From Acidobacteriota bacterium (lineage in GTDB: Bacteria; Acidobacteriota; Thermoanaerobaculia; Multivoradales; Multivoraceae), in NCBI GenBank assembly GCA_029263415.1, contig JAJCXN010000048.1, positions 325,169-389,168 on the forward strand: 64,000 bases of DNA, given 5' to 3'. This document shows positions 44,059 to 52,123 of the stretch, piece after piece. Position numbers and translations under genes: made by a program. The notes below the pieces were generated by a model that worked only from the letters and a program-made list of their open reading frames with translations, searched no databases and was not told where the DNA came from. Position 1 is the stretch's first letter; each line of letters opens with the position of its first letter.

Positions 44059-46978
44059 TCAACCTGCACCCTCCGCAACGGTTTCGGGCGTTCGAGCGGT
44101 GACCGTTCTGGTCGTGGCTTCGATCGCCTTGGGCTGTGCCGGCACCGGTATAGAGAGCCCCCTTTCAACCGAACAGCGGCAACGACCAGACCTCCTCACG
44201 CGCCCTGACGTTCGCCTCTCGGCGCCCGGTGATCGGTTCGGCGACATCCAAGTCGCTGACCTACTGAGCCTCCGAGCGCAGTCGGTCCACACTCCGAACA
44301 CAGGACGACCGTTCTTTGTGAACCACAACTGGGAGTTCGTGGGGCCCGGGAACTATGGCGGCAAGGTAATGGACCTCGACATTCATCCCACAGATCCGTC
44401 GATCTGGTGGGCGGCCTACGGCTCGGGAGCGGTGTGGAAGACCTCCAACGCTGGCGCGAACTGGAGTCGAGTCTACGGAGTCGAACAGTACAACTACGTA
44501 TCTTCCGTGGCGATCTGGGAGGCCGATCCCCAGGTGGTCTACATCGGTCTAGGCACACCCGGAAAGAACTTCGAACTCGAGCGCGGATTGTTGCGCACTG
44601 CGGACGGCGGGGAGACCTGGGAGATGATCGGCCCCTTCGACAACCGAGCGTTCGGGATCTACCGAATTCTGCCGCACCCGATCGATCCAGCGACCATCGT
44701 CATCGCCTCAGAGGCCGGAATCTTCCGAACCACCGATTCGGGTGCGAACTGGAGTCGCGCTCTGGAATACGAGGGCGACAACTGGTGGACGTACCTACCA
44801 GACCTCATTCGTGATCGCAGCGATCCAAACTTAATGTGGGCCGCGCAAGAGAACCTAGGCATCGCCAAGAGCGTCGACGGCGGTGCCACCTGGAGTGCAT
44901 CGGACACCGGCATTTCGGATGGCGAAGGCATCATCCTCGCGCAATGTCCGACCACCGGAACTCTGTATGCGATGCGCCCGGTGGACCCTTGGCCCACGAT
45001 AGAACTCTACCGATCGGTCGACGGCGGCACCACTTGGACGCTGCGGTCCCACGCCCTGAGTTACTTCCACCAAGGTCGCTATGACCTGTCCATGGTGGTT
45101 GATCCGGCGGACCCCGACCACATCATCGTCGGCAACGTCGCCCTCTTGGAGTCCTGGGACGGCGGCCAGACCTTCAGCAACCGCTACTGGACGGCCGGCA
45201 TCAACTCAGGTCCCACTCCTCACGCGGATCATCTGCGCCTGAAGTTCGCACCCTCTTCGCCAACAGTCCTGCTCAGTGGCAACGACGGAGGCGTCTGGCG
45301 GTCGGTCAACCGGGGAGGTTCCTGGGACAAGGTGGATATCGGTGTGCAAACCAATCTCGCACACCACATGGCCGTCACCAACAACGGCGACCGGATCTAT
45401 CTAACCTCCGGCGACTGGGGCTCAGGGCAGATCTATGAGAACGGCGTCTGGCGTGACTACTTCGGCTACGAATGGCAGTTCTATTACGCCGAACCCGGAG
45501 ATCCCGACATCGTCTATACGTCCAACGGCGGCACGCGATTGGCCCGTGTGCAATACGACGGCGCCTACGGTTCCGCCCAAAACGTCGATCCATGTCCCGG
45601 CGGCCGTTCACCGTATGCCCGACCGATGCTGTTCGATCCAGACGACCCGGCAACGATCTACGCGTCCTGCGGGATGATCTACCGTTCCACCAATCGAGGC
45701 GACAACTGGGAAACGATCAGCCCGGAATGGGATGAGGTCTACATCATGGCGATCGCCCCCACCGACAGGCAGAAGCTCATGGCCTGGACCGCGCAAGGAA
45801 TGAAGAGGTCGAGCGACGGTGGCGCGACGTGGACTCATTTCAACGACGTTCCCGCCTACCCTCAGACCATCCGATTCGATCCCCACGATCCAAGCGTGTT
45901 CTACGTCGGTGCGGTCTGGGACTTCTGGAAGTACACCGAAGGCGGATCTCAGCGCACATCCGTCCGCGGCAATCTGCCCGATTCCCCAGTACGCCAGCTC
46001 GTCGTCGATCCGCGAGACGGCACCTTGATCATCTCGAATGACATTGGGATCTTTCTCTCCAAGGACGACGGCGACACCTGGTTCCGCATCGGCCACGGCC
46101 TACCGGCTGTCGGCTATGCATACATCACCCTTGTCGGCGATGTCATCTTCGCGGCCGGCGGACAAGGAGTGTGGAAATACGACCTCGCTGCGAACGCAAA
46201 ATGCGTCCCCACCGCCACCACCGCCTGCCTCTTAGACGACTCCTTCCAGGTCACCGGCACCATGGAGACCTTCGACGAGAACCCGCAGGTGTTTCCGCTC
46301 ACGGTGATGAGCTTTCCGACGCCACGCGCAGAATCGCAACAGGCCGCGTTCTTCGAGTCGTTCGAAAGCGGCAATTTCGAGGCCGGAGTCAAAATGGTCG
46401 ATGGTTGCGCTTTGCCTGACGGGCATCCTCTTCGCGCCTACTGGCTGTTCGCGGGCGGCCTTACCAACTCCTCCACCGATCTGCGGATCCAAGACACCGT
46501 CACCGGCGTCGAGACGAGTTGGACCAACCCGGCCGGAAACCTGCCAACGACCCTCGGCATCACTGACGCTTTTCCCTGTGTGGAGGGCCAACCGAGTTGC
46601 GAGCGCGACACGAACACGGCCTGCCTGCTGGACCGCTTCGCCGTGACCGGGGTCATGGAAGACTTCGATGACCCACCCCAGTCATTCCCGACCCGAGTCA
46701 TGGAATTCCCCGAACTGCGGGCGGAATCGGACCAGGCGGCCTTCTTCGAATCCTTTGATGAGGGCAACTTCGAGGTCGGAGTGAAAATGGTCGATGCATG
46801 CATGTTGCCCGAAGGCCATTCTCTGCGCGCCTATTGGGTTTTCTTCGGTGGCCTGACCAACGCGAAGACCGACGTGTCGGTGATCCAAGCGTCGACCGGC
46901 AACACTCTCTCCTTGTCGGTCACTCGCGGCCAGTTCCCGACATCCACGGCTGATGTCAACGCCTTCCCGTGTGAATAG
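44012..46978 (+). CDS. BNR/sortilin-type beta-propeller lipoprotein with duplicated C-terminal module
   Basis: The ATG at 44012 has GGAGA (43998-44002) 9 bases upstream; 988 residues. A lipobox follows (TVLVVASIALGC). About ten BNR (Asp-box) repeats follow, with the S-x-D-x-G-x-T-W pattern: KTSNAGANWSRV, RTADGGETWEMIG, KSVDGGATWSASD, RSVDGGTTWTLRS, RSSDGGATWTHFN, LSKDDGDTWFRIG. Such ten-bladed propellers occur in sortilin/Vps10-like and exo-glycosidase proteins. The C-terminus has two copies of a roughly 100-residue beta module (TACLLDDSFQVTGTMETF ... AYWLFAGGLTNSSTDL; TACLLDRFAVTGVMEDF ... AYWVFFGGLTNAKTDV), a type frequent in Acidobacteriota secreted proteins. Probable role: cell-surface binding or polysaccharide interaction. 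Confidence 0.85.
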   Translation: MAQDCLSSSTCPSSSIQPAPSATVSGVRAVTVLVVASIALGCAGTGIESPLSTEQRQRPDLLTRPDVRLSAPGDRFGDIQVADLLSLRAQSVHTPNTGRPFFVNHNWEFVGPGNYGGKVMDLDIHPTDPSIWWAAYGSGAVWKTSNAGANWSRVYGVEQYNYVSSVAIWEADPQVVYIGLGTPGKNFELERGLLRTADGGETWEMIGPFDNRAFGIYRILPHPIDPATIVIASEAGIFRTTDSGANWSRALEYEGDNWWTYLPDLIRDRSDPNLMWAAQENLGIAKSVDGGATWSASDTGISDGEGIILAQCPTTGTLYAMRPVDPWPTIELYRSVDGGTTWTLRSHALSYFHQGRYDLSMVVDPADPDHIIVGNVALLESWDGGQTFSNRYWTAGINSGPTPHADHLRLKFAPSSPTVLLSGNDGGVWRSVNRGGSWDKVDIGVQTNLAHHMAVTNNGDRIYLTSGDWGSGQIYENGVWRDYFGYEWQFYYAEPGDPDIVYTSNGGTRLARVQYDGAYGSAQNVDPCPGGRSPYARPMLFDPDDPATIYASCGMIYRSTNRGDNWETISPEWDEVYIMAIAPTDRQKLMAWTAQGMKRSSDGGATWTHFNDVPAYPQTIRFDPHDPSVFYVGAVWDFWKYTEGGSQRTSVRGNLPDSPVRQLVVDPRDGTLIISNDIGIFLSKDDGDTWFRIGHGLPAVGYAYITLVGDVIFAAGGQGVWKYDLAANAKCVPTATTACLLDDSFQVTGTMETFDENPQVFPLTVMSFPTPRAESQQAAFFESFESGNFEAGVKMVDGCALPDGHPLRAYWLFAGGLTNSSTDLRIQDTVTGVETSWTNPAGNLPTTLGITDAFPCVEGQPSCERDTNTACLLDRFAVTGVMEDFDDPPQSFPTRVMEFPELRAESDQAAFFESFDEGNFEVGVKMVDACMLPEGHSLRAYWVFFGGLTNAKTDVSVIQASTGNTLSLSVTRGQFPTSTADVNAFPCE

Positions 46979-47372
46979 AGCAACGAAAACCAACAGTCGG
47001 AACCAGCGGCGTCAGACACCGCCAGCACCGAAGGTGCCATCCATCTCCACCGCAGATGCCGGGCCGGATGGCCGACCGCACAGCTGAGCCGGATCACCAG
47101 AATTCGCGACAAACAACAGCTTCTATTACTGCAAGCCGATCGAGCCGTTCATTCTGCTTCGACTTTTGGGCGTGTCGCCATGTTCATCCCACAAGGCCCG
47201 ACCGACAGCGACCAGCCATGAGGTGCGCCAATGGACAGCGCAACCGAGACCCGTTGGAATGTTCCATCAACGGAGCCTCAAACGGAAACCTTGGAACATC
47301 TGAGTTCGGCTTCGACGGTACAGATTCCGCAAACCAACCAATTTGAACTTCATCTCAAACGAGGAGATTCTC
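46979..47372. other. intergenic stretch
   Basis: There is no gene with family features here. The GAGGAG at 47361-47366 near its end is the ribosome binding site of the next gene. Confidence 0.4.
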
Positions 47373-48158
47373 TTGCGCCAGCTCGATTTAATGCTTGCCG
47401 TCCTACTACTTGCCTTCTTTTCTCTGTCATCGGCCACCTTCGGACAAGGCACAATCAGCGACGGGGCGGTCTCCTACAGCTTCAAGGTGGTGCCCGAGAA
47501 CGAATTCGACAACGGTGACCTCTTCGTCGAAGGAGTCGACCACCTCTTCGAAAGCTCGTGGTACTTCCGTTTGGGCAGCGATGGCTTCGAGACCCGGCTC
47601 CGGCTTCCCGATACGGAATCTTACGTGGACAACGTAGCGACGCTCAGTTGGAACGATATCGACTTCACCGGTCGCGTCGACGCCACCCTGACAATCACCA
47701 TCATGGAACTCTCCGCAGGCTTGGGAACGATGTTGATGGAAGAGTTTGAGGTGACGAACACCGGAACAACCCTGGCGATCAACCTCTACGGATACTCCGA
47801 TCTGGATCTGACAGAAGACGAGACCGATGACCAGGCCGTCTCGTTGCCCAGCCCAACCCAGATGAGCGTTTTCGACACCACAACCATCATGCTGTTCGAA
47901 GGGCTGGCGGCAGATGCCTTCCAGGTCACGGAAACGCAATTGCCCGGAACGCTCCGCGATTTTCTCGCCGATGGAGTTGCAGACGATTTGAACAACACCG
48001 GCCTACCGTTCGGCCCCGGCGATTGGGAAGGGGCCTATCAGTGGAGTACCAGTCTCGGTGCCGCGAGTTCGTTCACAGCGGTCAAGATCACAGCGCTCGA
48101 GCCTCTGTTGATTTTCGCCGACGGTTTCGAGAGCGGTGACACTTTGATGTGGGAGTGA
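47373..48158 (+). CDS. secreted beta-rich protein with C-terminal tail motif
   Basis: The TTG at 47373 is supported by GAGGAG (47361-47366) 6 bases upstream; 261 residues. It opens with a signal peptide (MLAVLLLAFFSLSSATFGQG). The mature part is an acidic, Thr/Asp-rich beta protein (VSYSFKVVPENEFDNGDLFV, LWNDIDFTG-like strands, FEVTNTGTTLAINLYGYSDL), with no recognised enzymatic motif. It ends LLIFADGFESGDTLMWE, one of the best examples of the DGFESGDT tail in this window. It is likely an extracellular or surface protein, possibly structural. Confidence 0.8.
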   Translation: MRQLDLMLAVLLLAFFSLSSATFGQGTISDGAVSYSFKVVPENEFDNGDLFVEGVDHLFESSWYFRLGSDGFETRLRLPDTESYVDNVATLSWNDIDFTGRVDATLTITIMELSAGLGTMLMEEFEVTNTGTTLAINLYGYSDLDLTEDETDDQAVSLPSPTQMSVFDTTTIMLFEGLAADAFQVTETQLPGTLRDFLADGVADDLNNTGLPFGPGDWEGAYQWSTSLGAASSFTAVKITALEPLLIFADGFESGDTLMWE

Positions 48159-48417
48159 AGCCTGGCCGACCGCAGCTGAGGGCGCCCGGGCCCAATCTCC
48201 GAGTTGAGCTCGGCACCGCGAGCGGGCCAGCGCCACGACGATCGAGCTGGCGCCCCGCGGTTGCTGGGGGCGCTTGCCGCTCGTTCTAGTCCTCCACATT
48301 CACGGCGAACCGCAGAAGGCCAAAGGCCGCTTCCACCGCGCCCTTCAACTCAAATGGGAAGCTTTGAAAGGTCCTCGAAGTCTCTCGCCTGCCTGCTCGC
48401 CAAAGATGGTCCCTCGC

Positions 48418-48446
48418 TTGACGCACGACCTCACGTGCGCTATCTT
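48418..48446 (+). promoter_or_regulatory. sigma-70-type promoter with operator-like inverted repeat in the spacer
   Basis: TTGACG (-35, 48418-48423) and TATCTT (-10, 48441-48446) are 17 bases apart, the optimum. An inverted repeat CGCACG-N6-CGTGCG (48422-48427 and 48434-48439) fills the spacer, where a dimeric repressor would block polymerase. The next genes are a BlaI-type repressor and its M56 partner, so autoregulation at this site is a natural reading. Transcription would start near 48453. Confidence 0.65.
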
Positions 48447-48480
48447 GCTCACGATGCACAAATTTGAGCACAAGGACCAC

Positions 48481-48867
48481 ATGAGCAAAGCACTACTCAA
48501 ACTCGGGAGTCGAGCACGCCAGGCTTTGGAAGCCATTTATCGATTGGGCGAGGCATCAGCACACGACCTACTGAACGAAGTAGATGACATTCCCAGCTAC
48601 TCCGCAGCCCGCTCCGTGCTCCGGCAACTTCTACAGAAGGGGTTGGTCGAAAGAAGGGAAGAGGACTTCAAGTACGTCTATTCCCCTGCGATATCAAGGC
48701 AGCGTTTCTCAAAGTCAGCCCTCGTACATCTTCTCAACACGTTTTTCGACGGGTCTCCAGAGAAAACGATGGAGGCCCTGCTAGACCTATCGCGAACCGG
48801 CGAGCTTGATATTGACCTCGATCGATACGAGAAGCTGATTCAAGACGCAAAGAAGGAGGGGCGCTAA
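48481..48867 (+). CDS. BlaI/MecI-family winged-helix repressor
   Basis: This 128-residue protein starts at the ATG at 48481, after the promoter (leader of about 28 bases) and AAGGA (48472-48476); an ATG at 48454 would be almost leaderless. The N-terminal winged helix is typical of BlaI/MecI repressors (ARQALEAIYRLGEASAHDLL, SYSAARSVLRQLLQKGLVER, KYVYSPAISRQRFSKSALV). The C-terminal helices (HLLNTFFDGSPEKTMEALLD) form the dimer arm. In the classic system the membrane metalloprotease partner triggers cleavage of the repressor. Here that partner starts 1 base after the stop codon, so the two are co-expressed. Confidence 0.92.
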   Translation: MSKALLKLGSRARQALEAIYRLGEASAHDLLNEVDDIPSYSAARSVLRQLLQKGLVERREEDFKYVYSPAISRQRFSKSALVHLLNTFFDGSPEKTMEALLDLSRTGELDIDLDRYEKLIQDAKKEGR

Positions 48868-48868
48868 C

Positions 48869-51670
48869 ATGATCCAACCGATCTGGGACCAGTCGGCACT
48901 TCTCCTGGCTAGCACTTCTCTCGAAGTATCCGTGCTACTCCTGCTGACTGTGGTTGTTGTCTGGCTTTGTCGACGATCTTCAGCACACCTCCGCCAGCGT
49001 TTTCTCCTAGTGGCAGTGATCGCTTCGCTACTATTCCCCGCTGTGGCAGCAATCCGCGGACCGGGCGGAGAGCGCGGTGAGCGCGGAGCGCAGTTGAGAC
49101 CGCCTGCTCCAATCGTCAGATCTCTGTCACCGTTGGTCCACAGCCCGTACTCGAGCCTGGGCAAATTTCCAGACCTGCCTCAGATCCAGTCCGCTGAGCA
49201 ACAGAAGGCGCGCCAGGCAGTTCGGCCAACGCAAGACCTACAGTCACAAACTGCGGCCGTACCTCCGCTGCCTGCCTGGGCGCGATGGGGGCTCACTCTG
49301 TGGCTCGCCGGGCTTGTTCCCTGCCTGTTCAGACTCTGGTTGCGTTGGCGAGCGGCCGTCGGCCTCGTTCGAGAAGCAAAGCAACTCGAAGCTCCGCACG
49401 TTATTCGCGCCCTGATCGAAGTCTCGCAACGACTCGGGATCACCCCACCCCGCGCCGTTGTCAGCGACAGCGCTACGACACCGATGATCTGGGGGCCGCC
49501 TCGGGCACAGCTAATCCTGCCCACGAGCATCTCGTCCGGCTCGCCGGCTGAGCTGCGCATGGTCCTGGTTCATGAACTCACTCACCTCAAGAGGCGGGAT
49601 TCCCTCTCGAGCCTCTCGGCTGAACTGCTCTGTGCGTTCTTCTGGTTCAACCCCCTCGCTTGGCACATCGCCAAACTCTTGAAGAGTGAGCAAGAGTTGG
49701 TGGCCGACAACGAGGTGCTCAGTGCAGGCGTGAAGCCCTCCGACTACTCAGCGTTTCTGCTTCGACTGGTGCATCGAGTCCGTCAACAGAAAGGCTGGAA
49801 CCGCCCTCTTGGAGTAAACGCAATGATCGGAACCCCATTGATTGAACACCGTCTAAACTCCATCCTAGAGACCCCGCTGCGAAGACGGCCTAGTCGTCAA
49901 GTCATTGCAGCATCACTCGCTGCTTTCCTCTTGGGAGCGTTCGGACTGTTCCAGCTAGGTCCCGGGCGCACACTGGCCGCGACCGGACACTCGATCGCAG
50001 CCGCCGTCAGCTCGCAAGACCAAGGTCCATTGTGGAACCAAGAGCAACTACGAGCCACTCTCGGACCCACGATCATCAACAACATGGCCGATCGGTACAT
50101 CGCCGGTGCCGCGGTATCGATCGTGAAAGACGGCAACCTGGTCTACCAGGATGCATTTGGCATGCGCGACGTGTTCGCGCAAGATCCGGTCCACCCTGCA
50201 CAGACCATCTTCCGGATCGGTTCGGTCTCGAAGGTCATCACCGGTGTCGCCGTGATGCAACTGGTTGACCGAGGCCTTCTCGATCTGGATACCGACGTGA
50301 ACCAGTACCTTGTCGACTTCAAAGTCGACGACAACTACGACCAGCCCGTGCGTGTCAAACACCTACTGACACACACCGCAGGATTCGACCAGATCGGCGT
50401 CGGTCGACATGTTGCCTCTCGCGAGGAGGTGCTGCCGATGGCAGAGTTTCTCGCCGACAATCTTGTCCGAGTCAGGCCCCCGGGCCAGTTCAGCACTTAC
50501 GACACCTATGCGATAACCCTCGCCGGCTACTTGGTAGAGCTGATCTCGGGCCAGTCATTCGAGCAGTACCTTCTCGACAACATCTTCCGCCCCTTGGAGA
50601 TGCTTCGCTCAAACATTGTAGTGCCCGAACGCCTGCTCTCAGACACCGCGGTCGGCTACGAATTCCTAGGAGAATGGGCACCGCAAGCCTGGGAGTTCAT
50701 GAACACCGACCCAGCTTCCACCGTCAACAGCACCGTTGTCGACATGGCAAATTTCATGACCATGATGCTGCAGGGCGGACAGTTCAAAGGCAAGCAAATT
50801 CTCACCAAACAATCTGCGACCCAAATGCTGACGCGTCAACAAACCAATCACAAACTCCTGCCCGGCTTCGGCTACACATTCTTCGAGGATCGCGGACACG
50901 GTCTCGATGCCTTTAGTCACGGAGGTTCGATGACTGGATTCGGCTGCTCGCTCTATCTGGTTCCCGAACACGGCCTCGGAATCTTCGTCGCCTACACGCA
51001 AGAATCCGGATCCCTTGCAAGCAGCACAATCAGCCAATTGGTGGACACGTACTTCGCCGGACGGCAGAAGGCCCCGGACCTGCTACCTCCCCTCGAGCAG
51101 CAAGCAGACCTGGCGCGGTTCGCGGGCAGCTACGCCGACAGCATGCATAACCACACGCGCAAGCACCTAGGCGGCTGGCGTGCCAGGCCCTTCGACCTCG
51201 CGCTCAACGATCAAGGGTTCTTAGAGTTTGGCGGCAGCCCTCTGCATGCCGTAGGCCCGCTTCTCTTTCAGCGAGTGGATGGACTGCTGGTCGCCTTTCA
51301 CGAGGATCCAGAGGGCGCGATCACCCATCTTCTGGTGAATCAAACCACCTACGAGAGGTTTAGCGATCAGGCTGGGTCTTCCGAACCGGTAGACCCAACG
51401 GCAATCAAGTTGGAACCGGTGCTACTGGACCGATATACGGGACAGTACGAGAGCGAGCTCGGCGTGATCTCGTTCTCGGTAGTAGACGGTGGCCTCGAGG
51501 CTACTCTGCCCGATCAAAGGAAAGACCTCTTTCGGCCGTACAGCACGACCGAGTTCTTCGTTCCTTCCGCGCCGGCGCGATTGATGTTTCGGCTAGACGA
51601 TGAGGGCCGCGTGATCGAGGCGCGTGTTGATACCGGTTCAACAATCGCAGTGTTAACGCCACTCAGATGA
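48869..51670 (+). CDS. BlaR1-like M56 metalloprotease fused to serine beta-lactamase/esterase domain
   Basis: This 933-residue protein has N-terminal membrane spans (SVLLLLTVVVVWLC, LRQRFLLVAVIASLLFPAVA, WGLTLWLAGLVPCLFRLWLR) framing an M56 domain: HELTHLKRRD with His235 (HExxH zinc site) and EQELVADNEVL (third ligand region). Another span (VIAASLAAFLLGAFGLFQL) precedes a class-C/S12 type serine hydrolase: FRIGSVSKVITG with Ser452-x-x-Lys455, a Tyr motif in STYDTYAITLAGY, and SHGGSMTG in place of K-T-G. The C-terminal 180 residues are a beta-sandwich (LARFAGSYAD, LDRYTGQYE) often seen after such hydrolases. Usual BlaR1 sensors end in a penicillin-binding, non-hydrolysing domain; here it looks like an active serine hydrolase. 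It is co-transcribed with the BlaI gene. Confidence 0.88.
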   Translation: MIQPIWDQSALLLASTSLEVSVLLLLTVVVVWLCRRSSAHLRQRFLLVAVIASLLFPAVAAIRGPGGERGERGAQLRPPAPIVRSLSPLVHSPYSSLGKFPDLPQIQSAEQQKARQAVRPTQDLQSQTAAVPPLPAWARWGLTLWLAGLVPCLFRLWLRWRAAVGLVREAKQLEAPHVIRALIEVSQRLGITPPRAVVSDSATTPMIWGPPRAQLILPTSISSGSPAELRMVLVHELTHLKRRDSLSSLSAELLCAFFWFNPLAWHIAKLLKSEQELVADNEVLSAGVKPSDYSAFLLRLVHRVRQQKGWNRPLGVNAMIGTPLIEHRLNSILETPLRRRPSRQVIAASLAAFLLGAFGLFQLGPGRTLAATGHSIAAAVSSQDQGPLWNQEQLRATLGPTIINNMADRYIAGAAVSIVKDGNLVYQDAFGMRDVFAQDPVHPAQTIFRIGSVSKVITGVAVMQLVDRGLLDLDTDVNQYLVDFKVDDNYDQPVRVKHLLTHTAGFDQIGVGRHVASREEVLPMAEFLADNLVRVRPPGQFSTYDTYAITLAGYLVELISGQSFEQYLLDNIFRPLEMLRSNIVVPERLLSDTAVGYEFLGEWAPQAWEFMNTDPASTVNSTVVDMANFMTMMLQGGQFKGKQILTKQSATQMLTRQQTNHKLLPGFGYTFFEDRGHGLDAFSHGGSMTGFGCSLYLVPEHGLGIFVAYTQESGSLASSTISQLVDTYFAGRQKAPDLLPPLEQQADLARFAGSYADSMHNHTRKHLGGWRARPFDLALNDQGFLEFGGSPLHAVGPLLFQRVDGLLVAFHEDPEGAITHLLVNQTTYERFSDQAGSSEPVDPTAIKLEPVLLDRYTGQYESELGVISFSVVDGGLEATLPDQRKDLFRPYSTTEFFVPSAPARLMFRLDDEGRVIEARVDTGSTIAVLTPLR

Positions 51671-52123
51671 CCTGCAAGTGCGGACTCACAACAAGGTTCT
51701 GGCGCCTCTATTTGCCACGCACTCGGCTCTAGACTGATCGAAGCGGGCAGGCTTCGGTGGCCCCGACGAAGTCTGCAATCCCACAACCACTCGATACCGG
51801 ATCTCGTCCAGAGACTTCACAGATGACTGGCTCGCTCGGTACGACCGCTCGTCCAGCTCTTCGGTCGGCTTGCGCCTAGGGTCCTTGCTGTAGCGCTCGG
51901 CGAGGTGGTGGCGGAAACCAATACAACCACCTAGCACGGACGCGCAGCTGCCCTTCCAACAGGCCTCGCGGCCCGACATGCTAACCTTCAGAATCGAGGA
52001 AACCAGGTGCACTGCCGACCCACTAAATTGGCAGCCGAAGAGGCAACGTTCCTATCCAACGGTCGAGAACTACTCTTGCGAGCGTCCCCTGGTGGAAACG
52101 AAACCAAAAGGGAGGATCCGCAC
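51671..52123. other. intergenic stretch
   Basis: I see no convincing gene on either strand. The GGAGG at 52111-52115 is the ribosome binding site of the next gene. Confidence 0.4.
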
